A stretch of 64,000 nt of DNA from Labilithrix sp. (GTDB lineage: Bacteria; Myxococcota; Polyangia; Polyangiales; Polyangiaceae): the NCBI GenBank assembly GCA_028287035.1, contig JAQBQL010000226.1, forward strand, positions 4,041 through 68,040. The letters run 5' to 3'. Both the position numbers and the translations under genes were made by a program. Shown one piece after another: positions 1 through 10,953 of this stretch. Numbering within the stretch: the first letter of the stretch is position 1; each line of letters begins with the position of its first letter. The notes below the pieces were generated by a model. The model was not told where the DNA came from. It did no database searches and saw nothing but the letters and a program-made list of their open reading frames with translations.

Positions 1-550
1 AGAGCAGCATCGGATACGGATCGGCCGACACCGCGAGCGTCGCCAGCAGGCCGCCCGCGGCGATGAAGCCCTCGTTCCAGCGCCCCTCGTCGCGGCGCGC
101 GCCGGCCGCATCGAGCGCCGCGAAGGCCGCCATGGCCAGCGTGAGCGACAGCTGCCGGGGCGGGTAGAGCGCGTACGAGTGCACCGAGCTCGGGCTCACG
201 ACGAGCGGCATGACGACCAGCAGGGCGGCGAGCGGGGCCAGCCGCCGCCGCACCATCGTGAACGCGAGGTACGTCGAGACCACGTGGAGCGTGAGCGCCG
301 ACAGCATCAGCACGAGCGGCGTCGCGCCGAGGAAACGGAAGAACACCGCTGCCACGACCGCGTCCGCCGACGTCTGGTAGCCGCTGCCCCACAGGAAGGG
401 CGAGAGCTCGCCGCGCAGCATGTGGATGGCCTGCAGCCCGACGACCGCGGCGTCCGAGTTCGTGGAACGCGCGTTCAGGAGCGCGGGCAGCCGGAACGCG
501 TACGACGCGGCGACGAGAGCGACCGTCTCCAGCGACGGGAGCGCGGGCAC
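1..550 (-). CDS. GT-C family membrane glycosyltransferase, N-terminal part (runs off the left edge)
   Basis: This is the N-terminal 183 residues of a polytopic membrane protein; the rest lies outside the window. The GTG at 550 has GAGG five bases upstream. A second in-frame GTG lies at 584-586 and an in-frame TAG at 605-607 closes the frame. After a first hydrophobic stretch comes NSDAAVVGLQAIHMLRGE, followed by a WGSGYQTSADA loop. This arrangement is typical of family 39/ArnT-PMT-like GT-C enzymes, whose periplasmic acidic loop (here the D of NSD) is catalytic and which use polyprenyl-phosphate sugars. Several further membrane segments follow. It is divergent from the kinase at 657. The family is a motif-level call; substrate is unknown. 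Confidence 0.72.
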   Translation of the reverse strand, partial: MPALPSLETVALVAASYAFRLPALLNARSTNSDAAVVGLQAIHMLRGELSPFLWGSGYQTSADAVVAAVFFRFLGATPLVLMLSALTLHVVSTYLAFTMVRRRLAPLAALLVVMPLVVSPSSVHSYALYPPRQLSLTLAMAAFAALDAAGARRDEGRWNEGFIAAGGLLATLAVSADPYPMLL

Positions 551-656
551 GAGCGCCTCGCGCAGGATGGTGGGAATCGGTCGCACGGCTCGGGCGTACG
601 GGCTCTACCAGCACGCGAGCTCGTCGTCACTCGCGCCTGCTACCATCGCATCGATC

Positions 657-2243
657 ATGAACAGCCAGGGAAGCCCGGGGCTGGTCGCGGAGCTCCCGCG
701 ACCGGGGGACCTCATCGCCGGCAAGTACCGCGTCGATGCGGTGATCGGCACGGGCGGCATGGGCGTCGTCCTCGGCGCCGAGGACACGTCCCTCGGACGG
801 AAGGTCGCCATCAAGTTCCTGGCGCCGCAGAAGGCCGATCGCGAAGGCGCCGTCGCGCGCTTCCTGCGCGAGGCGCGCGCCGCAGCGTCCATCCAGAGCG
901 AGCACGTCGTCCGCATCCACGAGGTGGGGGCGCAGCCGAACGGCGCGTCGTACATCGTCATGGAGCACCTCGTGGGGAGCGACCTCGCGGTCATGCTGCA
1001 GGCTCGCGGCCCGCTCGCGGTGGACGAGGCGGTCGACCACGTCCTGCAGGCGTGCGAGGCGATCGGCGAGGCGCATGGGCGAGGCATCGTCCACCGTGAC
1101 CTCAAGCCCCAGAACCTGTTCCTGACCCGGCGGCCCGATGGCTCGCCGATCGTGAAGGTCCTCGACTTCGGCATCTCCAAGGCGATCGACGCGCAGTCGC
1201 CGAACCTCACGGCGACCGACATGATCATGGGCACGCCGCTCTACATGTCGCCGGAGCAGGTGCGCAGCCTGAAGAGCGTCGATCATCGCTCGGACATCTG
1301 GTCGCTCGGCGCGATCCTCTTCGAGCTGCTCACGCAGTCCCCGATCTACGACGCGGCGACGGCCTCGGCCCTCTGCGCCGCCATCGCCGTCGATCCGCCG
1401 ATCCCGCTGCGGGCACGCCGACCCGATGCGCCCGCCGAGCTCGAGGCGGTGATCCTGCGCTGCCTGCAGAAGGATCCGGCCGGTCGCTACGCGGACGTCG
1501 CGGCCCTCGCGCAGGCGCTCGCCCCGTTCGCGTCGGCGCGCGGCCGCGTGCACGCCATGAACGTCGCGCAGATCGTGAGGGCCGGCTCGATGACGGGCGG
1601 GTTCGCGCAGGCCGCGCACGCGCCGGCGCCGTCGCCCTACGTGCCCACGACGCACGGCGGCCAGCTGCTCTCGCCCGTCGGCGCGCCCGTCGGCCTCGGC
1701 TTCGATCCGACGGTCGGAACCAGCGGCGTCGGGTCGGCGCTGCCGCCCGGCGCGTTCGGCGCGGGCTACCACCCGCCGACGCAGCAGGGCTGGCAGCAGG
1801 GCGGCGCGTTGGCCGGAAAGCCGCCGCCGGCGCGCGGAGGAGGCGGGCTCGCGGTCGTCGCCGTGCTCGGGGCGCTTGCCCTGGTGCTGCTTCTCGGGCT
1901 GGGCGGTGGCGGGTACTACGTCTACTCGCGCGGGCTGGCGAAGGGCCACACCACGACGGGCGAGAGCGAGACCGATCCCGTCGCGACCGCGAGCTCCGGG
2001 ATCGCGCTGCCTCCGTCCGCGGCGCCGCTTCCCTCGGCCGCGTCGACCGCGGCCGCCCCCGCACCGCCGGCCAGCAAGAAGCCCGCGGCCGGGGCCACCG
2101 CCGCGAAGGACGCAGGCGCCGCGCCGCGCGCGTCGACGAGGACCTCGAGGGGCAGAAGCGCATCGCCCAGGGGCAGTGCAACCTCTATCAGGTGCAGCTC
2201 CGCGCCAACGACCCGAAGACCAACGAGAATGCAAAGCGGGTGA
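657..2243 (+). CDS. Transmembrane serine/threonine protein kinase (Hanks type), C-terminus frameshifted
   Basis: A eukaryotic-like Ser/Thr kinase of 528 residues as read. ATG 657 is chosen because the kinase domain begins about 24 residues later; the frame is open further upstream only through sequence antisense to the neighbouring glycosyltransferase. Motifs: glycine loop GTGGMGVV, VAIKF lysine, catalytic HRDLKPQN near residue 146, DFG near 169, SPEQ near 199. A Pro/Gly/Ala-rich linker leads to one membrane segment at about 397-422, then an Ala/Pro-rich extracytoplasmic tail. The last ~40 codons turn into unusual Arg/Ser/Thr-rich sequence, while another frame (2132-2389) carries a plausible Cys-rich ending, so the true protein is probably about 50 residues longer. 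It signals by phosphorylating unknown partners. Confidence 0.9.
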   Translation: MNSQGSPGLVAELPRPGDLIAGKYRVDAVIGTGGMGVVLGAEDTSLGRKVAIKFLAPQKADREGAVARFLREARAAASIQSEHVVRIHEVGAQPNGASYIVMEHLVGSDLAVMLQARGPLAVDEAVDHVLQACEAIGEAHGRGIVHRDLKPQNLFLTRRPDGSPIVKVLDFGISKAIDAQSPNLTATDMIMGTPLYMSPEQVRSLKSVDHRSDIWSLGAILFELLTQSPIYDAATASALCAAIAVDPPIPLRARRPDAPAELEAVILRCLQKDPAGRYADVAALAQALAPFASARGRVHAMNVAQIVRAGSMTGGFAQAAHAPAPSPYVPTTHGGQLLSPVGAPVGLGFDPTVGTSGVGSALPPGAFGAGYHPPTQQGWQQGGALAGKPPPARGGGGLAVVAVLGALALVLLLGLGGGGYYVYSRGLAKGHTTTGESETDPVATASSGIALPPSAAPLPSAASTAAAPAPPASKKPAAGATAAKDAGAAPRASTRTSRGRSASPRGSATSIRCSSAPTTRRPTRMQSG

Positions 2244-2389
2244 AGACCCAGTCCTGCCTCCACGCGAGCGGCCCGCAGGGCTTCACGTGCGAGCGAGCCG
2301 CCTGCCGCCAGGCCTGCGCGACGCTCCAGGACCAGTCGTGCCTGTTCCAGCTCGACAACGGCGAGCGAAACTTCCCCGCGAAGTTCTGA
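2132..2389 (+). other. Out-of-frame Cys-rich C-terminal extension of the kinase
   Basis: Offset by -1 from the kinase frame, this frame reads VDEDLEGQKRIAQGQ and then a segment with six cysteines, ending in NFPAKF at a stop at 2387-2389. It has no good start (only GTG 2192, without a ribosome site), and its composition resembles the extracytoplasmic sensory tail expected after the kinase membrane segment. I infer that a single base has been lost between about 2100 and 2131, by real mutation or sequence error in the GC-rich run. The stop codons here and of the convergent gene sit in a short palindrome at 2386-2398. Confidence 0.6.
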
Positions 2390-2394
2390 GCCGC

Positions 2395-3708
<1,314 letters not shown>

Positions 3709-3777
3709 GCCGGAATCCTATGTAGTGCTGCGGTCGACGGGCGGCGGGCCAAATCGTGGTAGAACGTTCGGCCTTTC

Positions 3778-4761
3778 ATGGACGACGTCACCGAGCGCTT
3801 CCTCACGTTGGCCAAGCGCGAGCTCTCCGCGGACGACGTGCGCGTCCTCGACAGCGGCGAGCCCGCACCCGAAGCGGCGAACGTCGTCGTCGCCCGCCTT
3901 CGTGACGGCCGGCACGTCGTGGCGACCTTCGGCGAGCAGCCGAAGGAGCACGACGTCCTCGAGCGCCGCCTCGGCATCCTGGCCAGCACCTTCGCCGAGT
4001 CGCTCGATCAGGACGGACCGAGCCCGGGGTCCGAGCGGTCGCGGTCCCGTCCGCCCGTCGCGATGTCCCTCCACGAGGAGCTGAAGGCCCTGGCGCTCCG
4101 CGCTCGTGCCGCCGACGCGGTGGTCATCGATGGTGACTCGCCCGTCGTGTGGGGCTGCGCGTCGGTCGCGGCGCGCCCGCGCGCGCGGAACGGCGTCCTC
4201 CTCCGCGACGTGTCGGACCGCGAGCTCTCCATGCAGGACGAGCCTTCCGTCCCCGGCAGCCCGGCGGGCCTCCACGCCGTCCCGTCCTCCGACTCGTCGC
4301 CCTACCTCGAGTCGCACCTCGAGCCCACCGCGGCCACGGGAAACCTCCGCATGGCCCCGCCCCCCGAGTCGTCGAAGGCTGTGCTGCGCGACAGCGGGCC
4401 GGACCTCGCGTCCGAGCTCGCGGGCGACGAGCAGCACGTGTTCGAGGCGCAGGAGCCGGAGGTCACGAAGATCGCGATCGCCGCGATCCGTCAGCTGCCT
4501 TCGCTCTCGCTGCTGCACAGGGGAAAGCACCTCCGGGAGCTCTCCCGCGGCGCGCCGTCCTACCTCGTGCTCTCGTTCTCGAGCATCTACCTGCTGTGCC
4601 TCGTCTTCGACGGCGACTTCGACGAGCTGCGGGCGGAGCGCGCGGCGCAGGAGTCGCTGCCGCGTGTCGAGCGCCTCGTGCAGGCCCTCCCGCCGCTCGA
4701 TCCCGAGCCTCCGCAGCCGATGGGCGGGGTCATCGCGCTGAATCGCTCGCGCCGGCGCTGA
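3778..4761 (+). CDS. Hypothetical protein, 327 aa
   Basis: Not recognised. The ATG at 3778 opens about 70 bp from the divergent UbiB-like gene. An N-terminal alpha/beta segment of about 75 residues (VRVLDSG, NVVVARLRDGRHVVATFG) is followed by a Pro/Ser-rich linker, a module around 95-150 (LHEELKALALRARAADAVVIDG), a second linker, and a C-terminal module (LPSLSLLHRGKHLRELSRG, then YLVLSFSSIYLLCLVFDG). The last two pieces look like the two halves of a roadblock/LC7 or profilin-like fold interrupted by an insertion, but that is only a structural impression. There is no signal peptide, so it is probably cytoplasmic. Confidence 0.7.
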   Translation: MDDVTERFLTLAKRELSADDVRVLDSGEPAPEAANVVVARLRDGRHVVATFGEQPKEHDVLERRLGILASTFAESLDQDGPSPGSERSRSRPPVAMSLHEELKALALRARAADAVVIDGDSPVVWGCASVAARPRARNGVLLRDVSDRELSMQDEPSVPGSPAGLHAVPSSDSSPYLESHLEPTAATGNLRMAPPPESSKAVLRDSGPDLASELAGDEQHVFEAQEPEVTKIAIAAIRQLPSLSLLHRGKHLRELSRGAPSYLVLSFSSIYLLCLVFDGDFDELRAERAAQESLPRVERLVQALPPLDPEPPQPMGGVIALNRSRRR

Positions 4762-4785
4762 GCCCACCGGGCGAGGGGCTCAGCG
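4756..4785. terminator. Bidirectional hairpin spanning two convergent stop codons
   Basis: CGCTGAGCCC (4756-4765) and GGGCTCAGCG (4776-4785) form a perfect 10-bp stem with a 10-base loop. The stem contains the TGA of the upstream gene and, on the other strand, the TGA of the convergent lipoprotein gene. There is no clear T-tract on either side. A shared bidirectional terminator is the simplest reading. Confidence 0.6.
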
Positions 4786-5283
4786 GCCGTCGCTGATCTT
4801 CAGGCAGAGCTCCTTCGTCCGGCAGCTCCCGATGCGGCGCATGGTGTCGGCCGGGCTTCCGCAGCTCTCGTTGCCGATGGCGGCGAGGCAGGTGTCGAGC
4901 GCCGCCGAGTCGATGCCGCGCGGGCAGTCGTTCGGGCGGAGATCCATGCCGAGCCGCTCGCTGAGCCGCTGCGTGCACACGGCGGGATCGGTGAGCCGCC
5001 GGTCCGGCCCGGCCGTCTCGCAGGAGGACTGACGAGCGCAGCGCGCCGCGACGATGCGCTGCACCGCGAGGTCGCTGGACAGGCCGCCGATCTCCGCCCC
5101 GGTGACGGTGGCGACGCCCACGCGGTCGCCGTCGGGCGGGGTCGACGGGGCGCCGCTCCGGTCATCGAGCGAGCGCACGATCGTGCCGTCCTTGTCGCCG
5201 CTCCGGTTGCACGCGACGCCCGCCGCGAGGGCAGACACGAAGGTGGCGGCGACGATCCCGTGCTGGAGCAGCTTCATGACCAT
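4780..5283 (-). CDS. Small Cys-rich lipoprotein (DUF6184-like)
   Basis: A 167-residue lipoprotein: a hydrophobic signal ends in LAAGVAC with the lipidated Cys near residue 25, followed by a short disordered linker. The globular part holds paired cysteines (ARCARQSSC, then single Cys residues and ELCLKI at the end) that look disulfide-bonded. The pattern resembles the myxobacterial DUF6184 lipoproteins, named from occurrence near natural-product clusters; I see no biosynthetic cluster here and the match is from memory. A second possible start is the Met two codons later. Its stop lies inside the shared hairpin at 4756-4785. Confidence 0.75.
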   Translation of the reverse strand: MVMKLLQHGIVAATFVSALAAGVACNRSGDKDGTIVRSLDDRSGAPSTPPDGDRVGVATVTGAEIGGLSSDLAVQRIVAARCARQSSCETAGPDRRLTDPAVCTQRLSERLGMDLRPNDCPRGIDSAALDTCLAAIGNESCGSPADTMRRIGSCRTKELCLKISDGR

Positions 5284-5394
5284 GACCTCGGCTCCTCCCG
5301 ATGCAACGGAGGTGCCCGGCGCCGCGGCGGGGCGGGCCGGGCGCCGAAGCCAGGATCTAGCGATGGATCGCAGGTCGCCGAGGAGCGCTCGGGC

Positions 5395-6819
5395 TCACCA
5401 GGGGAACCATTCGTGCGGCACCTTTTGCCACGCCGTAGGCCTTCTCGGGTCACCGTCGGGCATCACCAGCGAGCCCACCGCGTCGGCATGCTCGTACACG
5501 GAGCCGATGTTCCGGGCGATCGAGTCGAGGTCCACGTCGCTGACGACGCCGTTGCTGGTCGCCTTGTAGAACTGGACCGTCACGCGCACGGGAAACCGCG
5601 GGTCACGCTCGAGCCGCAGCCGGTGGCCCTCGCTGTAGGGTCCCAGGTTCGGGCCGTGGCCGAGCACCGCCTGCTCCACGTCGCTCCCCTCGAAGGCGGC
5701 AGCGCCCTTCGCGTCTGCCGCCATCGGAGCCGGAGCCGCGGTGGGCGCCGCCGCCGACTTCTTCGGCGCCGAAGGCCACGGCGGAGGAGCGCCGCCCGCG
5801 CCCGGGGGGGCCGGCATCACGCCGCCGAGCCGTCCGAGCTGGGCATGCTTGAGGGGCACCTGCACGAGGAAGAGGACGTCGGCTCCCTTCTGGAGCGCCG
5901 TGCGATCATCCTCGGTCTTCGGGCCGCCCTGCGCGGCGATGCGCTGCTCGACGTCCGCCTTTCGTTCGGCGGTGAACGCCGCGCGCTGTCCCTTGTTGTC
6001 GAAGTAGAGCTCCTGGCCCCAGCCGGCGGCGGTCACGTCCTCACCGCGGTTCTCGATGACCTGCATGCTCGTCCCCTGGCGCGTGACGAGGATGCTGAGC
6101 ACCGCCGGCGAGCCCGGCGCCGACTGGTAGTTGAAGAGCACCGGGTTGAAGCTCGCCTTGCCGGTCTTCGGGATGGGCAGGAAGACTGCCTGCGCGCTCA
6201 CGAGAAAGTGCGAGTCACGCCCGGCGAGGAGGTTGCCGTCGCCGAGGATCGAGTCGGGCCGCGCCGCGAACGCCTTGATGTTCCTGAGCACGTCGGTCAA
6301 GGGGACGCTGCGGAGGCTCTGGCCCTGCTCGTTGCCCACGCGAACGAAGAAGTGGTCGGCCGGGATGTCGCCGGTGCGGTCGGCGAAGTTCGGGTTGCGG
6401 ATGACCGGCATGACCGCCGACTCGAACTGCCCGCTCGGCGCCCGGCGGCGCACCTGGAGCGAGAGGTCCGAGATGTTCGGTCCGACCGAGGAGCCCTGCG
6501 CGCGGCCCGTGTCCTCCCAGGCCACGTTCACGAGGGACAGGTTCCGCCGCCCGACGCGGCTCGCGAGGTCACCGTCGGAGACCATGCCCGTGACCTTCGC
6601 GATGGTGCGGGCGTAGGCGGCGTCGTCGGTGGGGCTCTTGATGCCCCAGTCAGGCTCCTCGTCGAGCTGGGCGGCGGTGGTCTCGCCGGTCGCGACGGGG
6701 GTGCTCGGGCCGGCCGGGTCGGCGGGGGCGGGGTCGTGGACGATGATGACCCGCTCGCGCGTGCAGGCGCCCAGCGCGGAGAGGAGGGCCAGGGAGGAGA
6801 CGAGGAGGGCACGCTTCAT
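5395..6819 (-). CDS. Hypothetical lipoprotein, 474 aa
   Basis: Function not recognised. ATG 6819 is chosen because it gives a textbook lipoprotein signal (MKRALLVSSLALLSALGAC, Cys 19), with GGAG about eight bases upstream. Frame continuing further upstream is basic, low-complexity and implausible. The mature protein starts with an acidic/Pro-rich linker, then a mixed alpha/beta region with alternating hydrophobic strands (DHFFVRVGNEQGQ, SHFLVSAQAVFLPIP, AVLSILVTRQG) over about residues 60-330. A Pro/Ala-rich linker leads to a final domain of about 110 residues ending HEWFPW. No enzyme motif is visible. It is probably anchored to the outer membrane and transcribed alone. Confidence 0.8.
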   Translation of the reverse strand: MKRALLVSSLALLSALGACTRERVIIVHDPAPADPAGPSTPVATGETTAAQLDEEPDWGIKSPTDDAAYARTIAKVTGMVSDGDLASRVGRRNLSLVNVAWEDTGRAQGSSVGPNISDLSLQVRRRAPSGQFESAVMPVIRNPNFADRTGDIPADHFFVRVGNEQGQSLRSVPLTDVLRNIKAFAARPDSILGDGNLLAGRDSHFLVSAQAVFLPIPKTGKASFNPVLFNYQSAPGSPAVLSILVTRQGTSMQVIENRGEDVTAAGWGQELYFDNKGQRAAFTAERKADVEQRIAAQGGPKTEDDRTALQKGADVLFLVQVPLKHAQLGRLGGVMPAPPGAGGAPPPWPSAPKKSAAAPTAAPAPMAADAKGAAAFEGSDVEQAVLGHGPNLGPYSEGHRLRLERDPRFPVRVTVQFYKATSNGVVSDVDLDSIARNIGSVYEHADAVGSLVMPDGDPRRPTAWQKVPHEWFPW

Positions 6820-7024
6820 GGGCCGGCTCCAACGGACGAGCCGCCAAACGGATCTCTCCGGGCGGCGAACCGGCACGCGATAGCACCCGCGGAACGCTGC
6901 GCAAGAAGAGATCCACCTTCGCCGAGCGCCAGGTTTTCCCGCAATTACCGGCCAATGGCACATTGACCTGGGCCGTTTCGAATCGTACGCCGTCCCGGTC
7001 CACGGCCGACTAGAACGCACCCTC

Positions 7025-7858
7025 ATGACGACCTCCCTCAAGGGCAAGACCCTCTTCATCACGGGCGCGAGCCGCGGCATCGGCAAGGCCATCGCCCTCC
7101 GCGCCGCACGCGACGGCGCGAACATCGTCATCGCCGCGAAGACGGCCGAGCCCCACCCGAAGCTGCCGGGCACGATCTACACGGCGAAGGCGGAGATCGA
7201 GGCGGCGGGCGGCAAGGCGCTCGCGTGCATCGTCGACGTGCGCATGGAAGACCAGATCCAGGCGGCGGTGAAGCAGGCGGTCGAGACGTTCGGCGGCATC
7301 GACATCCTCGTGAACAACGCGAGCGCCATCCAGCTCACCGGGACGCTCGAGACCCCGATGAAGAGGTACGACCTCATGCATGGGGTGAACACGCGCGGGA
7401 CGTTCGCGTGCTCCCAGGCGTGCATCCCGTACCTCGCGAAGGCCGAGAACCCGCACATCCTCAACCTCTCGCCCCCGCTCAACATGGAGGCCCGCTGGTT
7501 CGGCCCCCACGTCGCCTACACGATGGCGAAGTTCGGGATGAGCCTCTGCGTGCTCGGCATGGCCGAGGAGCTCAAGCCGAAGAAGATCGCGGTCAACGCG
7601 CTGTGGCCGCGGACGGTCATCGCCACGGCCGCGGTGCAGAACCTGCTCGGCGGCGACGAGACGATCAAGGGCAGCCGGTCTCCCGAGATCATGGCGGATG
7701 CGGCGTACGTGATCCTCACGAAGAAGAGCACCGAGTACACCGGCAACTTCGCGATCGACGATCTGACGCTGCGCGAGAGCGGCGTCACCGATCTGTCGAA
7801 GTACGCGATGACGCCGGGCACGAAGGACTCGGACCTGACGCCTGACTTTTTCGTGTGA
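7025..7858 (+). CDS. Short-chain dehydrogenase, HSDL2-like
   Basis: A 277-residue SDR oxidoreductase. It has the Rossmann nucleotide motif TGASRGIGKA at the N-terminus, NNAS near residue 97, and YTMAK as the active-site YxxxK near 165-169. The segments AAKTAEPHPKLPGTIYTA and NLSPPLNM are characteristic of the hydroxysteroid dehydrogenase-like protein 2 group rather than FabG-type reductases. The substrate in bacteria is unclear; the human homologue is linked to fatty-acid metabolism. It lacks the C-terminal SCP2 domain of the eukaryotic protein. The start is ATG 7025, about 200 bp from the divergent lipoprotein gene. Confidence 0.92.
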   Translation: MTTSLKGKTLFITGASRGIGKAIALRAARDGANIVIAAKTAEPHPKLPGTIYTAKAEIEAAGGKALACIVDVRMEDQIQAAVKQAVETFGGIDILVNNASAIQLTGTLETPMKRYDLMHGVNTRGTFACSQACIPYLAKAENPHILNLSPPLNMEARWFGPHVAYTMAKFGMSLCVLGMAEELKPKKIAVNALWPRTVIATAAVQNLLGGDETIKGSRSPEIMADAAYVILTKKSTEYTGNFAIDDLTLRESGVTDLSKYAMTPGTKDSDLTPDFFV

Positions 7859-7924
7859 TTAGTCCTGGCGCATCGGTTGCAAGAATCTAGGCTCTAGGAC
7901 GTTTTTGGCGGTAGCCCTGGGAGG

Positions 7925-8245
7925 ATGCGAGTTTCAATGAGAAGTCCGACGAAAGACGCGAGTGATCGGCGCGTGGCAGAGCGCCGATCGGAGCCTTCAC
8001 GCGGGGTGGAGGCTCGCCGACCCGAGGCCGGCGCCGTCCCCGGGGAGCGCCGCGTGGTCGAGCAGCGCAAGGTCGGAACCGCGATGGTCGACGCGCTCGA
8101 GGACATCCTCAAGTGGGAGCGCGCGAGCGAGCGTGCCCTGCGTGTGGCCGCCGTCTCGGGTGACGTGCGCGACGGGCGCGTGACGCTCGGCGGCGCCGGC
8201 GGCGAAGCGAGCAGCGCGACCGACCGCGACGCGCGCTCGAACTAG
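7925..8245 (+). CDS. Small hypothetical protein, about 106 aa
   Basis: A weakly supported small gene. GGGAGG abuts ATG 7925, while the in-frame ATG at 7937 is about 12 bases from it, so either start may be used. The product is charged and mostly disordered, with one likely helix (VGTAMVDALEDILKWERASERALRV). The stop at 8243-8245 is followed within ten bases by AAAGGG and the ATG of the lamin-tail lipoprotein gene, suggesting one transcript. No homology is recognised. The main reason for accepting it is its neat fit to the downstream gene; codon use alone does not prove it. Confidence 0.4.
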   Translation: MRVSMRSPTKDASDRRVAERRSEPSRGVEARRPEAGAVPGERRVVEQRKVGTAMVDALEDILKWERASERALRVAAVSGDVRDGRVTLGGAGGEASSATDRDARSN

Positions 8246-8254
8246 AAAGGGATC

Positions 8255-8953
8255 ATGCGCCTCGTCCGTAGCTGGGTAGGCGGGGGTACCGTCACCGTCG
8301 CGCTGAAGGCCTGCGTGATCGCCGCTGCCGTCGCGACTCTTCTGGTCGCATGCGCGACCGGCACCGACACGGTGGACTTCACCCAGGGCGCGGTGGATGC
8401 CGAGGGCGGCACCCCGGGTGACGGGAGCGGCGGCCGGGATTCCACGGTCGACCCGCTCGACGACGCGGGCGCCGACGCGAAGAAGGACGGCGCGACGCCG
8501 CCGACCGGAGCGAGCCACGTCGTCATCAACGAGCTGCAGGCCGACGGCGCCGAGTTCGTCGAGCTGTACAACCCGACCGGCGCATCCATCTCCTTGAGCG
8601 GCTACGAGATCAAGTACCAGTCGGCGGGCGGCGGCGCCGGCGGCGCGGGCCACGCGTTCGGCTCGGGCGACAGCATCGGCGCCGGCACGTTCCTCCTGCT
8701 GACGAAGGCGAACGGCAAGTGGGTCGAGGGCATGGCCGGAGCCGCCGGGCAGATCGGCCTCTTCGACGGCTCGACCCTCGTGGACGCGGTCGCCTACGGC
8801 AGCATCACGGGCGGCGCCTACGGCGAAGGATCGCCGGCTCCCGCGCCGCCCACCGGCGGCTCGATCGGGCGCGCCAGCGACGGCGTCGACTCGAACAAGA
8901 ACGCCGCCGACTTCGTGACCTTCACGACGCCGACGCCGGGCTCCGCGAACTAG
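8255..8953 (+). CDS. Lamin-tail-domain lipoprotein
   Basis: A 232-residue secreted lipoprotein. An N-terminal basic stretch and hydrophobic signal end in LLVAC (Cys near 33). An acidic Asp/Gly-rich linker follows, then a lamin tail domain from about residue 87: VVINELQADGAEFVELYNP, a core strand SLSGYEIKYQS, and the closing VDAVAYGS. LTD modules are Ig-like beta-sandwiches that mediate binding in secreted bacterial proteins. Such single-LTD lipoproteins are common in myxobacteria, with unknown partners. AAAGGG lies three bases before the ATG, and the small gene at 7925 sits immediately upstream. Confidence 0.85.
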   Translation: MRLVRSWVGGGTVTVALKACVIAAAVATLLVACATGTDTVDFTQGAVDAEGGTPGDGSGGRDSTVDPLDDAGADAKKDGATPPTGASHVVINELQADGAEFVELYNPTGASISLSGYEIKYQSAGGGAGGAGHAFGSGDSIGAGTFLLLTKANGKWVEGMAGAAGQIGLFDGSTLVDAVAYGSITGGAYGEGSPAPAPPTGGSIGRASDGVDSNKNAADFVTFTTPTPGSAN

Positions 8954-8969
8954 CGGCGGCGGTCGACCG

Positions 8970-9293
8970 CTACTTCGTCTTCGACGCGCAGAGCGGCGAG
9001 ACGTTCGCCTCGGGGCTCGACGCCCACTCGGCCGGGGTACGCGACGTGATGGCGAGGGCGTGGATGCCGCCCGCCGACGGCTTCTTCGTCATGAGGTCGC
9101 CGAGCGCGCCGTACACGAGCTGGTGGCGGCGCACCGGCGCGATGCCCTCGAACGCAGGGGACACGATGATCACCTTGAAGTGCGTCTCGGACCCCGGCGC
9201 GACCGAGTGCATGTGGCTCTCGTTCACGACCTCGAGCAGCTCGGGCGTGAGCTTCTCGCGCAGCAGTGCCTCGACGTTGTTCTGGACGCTCAT
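8970..9293 (-). CDS. BolA-family protein
   Basis: A BolA/IbaG-type protein of about 107 residues. BolA proteins act with monothiol glutaredoxins in iron-sulfur cluster handling, and some bind DNA. The signature helix-turn region reads NESHMHSVAPGSETHFKV, followed by the conserved APVRRHQLVYGAL and GIHALAITSRTPAEW. His residues that ligate the shared cluster in BolA-Grx complexes are present in this stretch. ATG 9293 is two codons inside a GTG (9299) that would overlap the sigma-factor stop. Either way it is translationally close to the sigma gene and probably co-transcribed. The C-terminal tail beyond the fold (about 20 residues) is poorly conserved. Confidence 0.92.
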   Translation of the reverse strand: MSVQNNVEALLREKLTPELLEVVNESHMHSVAPGSETHFKVIIVSPAFEGIAPVRRHQLVYGALGDLMTKKPSAGGIHALAITSRTPAEWASSPEANVSPLCASKTK

Positions 9294-9295
9294 GG

Positions 9296-10651
<1,356 letters not shown>

Positions 10652-10953
10652 GGCGACCCTTCCAGCAAGACTTCAAAGTAATGACGACTGGCGAACGCAC
10701 CCGTTCTCCGCGAATTTTCTTTTCTTCGTGCGCCGCGTGCTCGTGCACGTGACGGCGAGCAGTCGTGCTCGCGCAAGTCAACTCGTTCGCCCTGCAAAAG
10801 TGTGGCACGTCCTGGACGGACGGGCCAAAGTCGGAGACGACCGCACATGTGTCAGGTCCGGTCAAGGTGACCGGAACCCTCACATTTGACGGTTTATCTC
10901 GGGTTGGTCGTTCCAGCGAGCTCAGCCGTTGCGGTACCCCGGTGGGCGGCTCG
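10652..10953. other. Non-coding gap upstream of the sigma-factor gene
   Basis: About 300 bases lie between the sigma-factor start and the end of aat. The AT-richer part (about 10680-10730) is just upstream of the TTG start and should hold its promoter. A TTGACT on the minus strand near 10780 is a possible -35 element, but I see no convincing -10 at the right distance. A small open frame on the minus strand here has no ribosome site and was not accepted. Confidence 0.4.

Noticed and set aside
4780..5283. Natural-product cluster implied by the DUF6184-like lipoprotein
   Set aside because: No PKS, NRPS, RiPP or other biosynthetic genes are adjacent.
8959..8970. GCGGTCGACCGC palindrome between the LTD lipoprotein and BolA genes
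   Set aside because: A loopless palindrome cannot form a good terminator hairpin and there is no other sign of an operator at a convergent junction.
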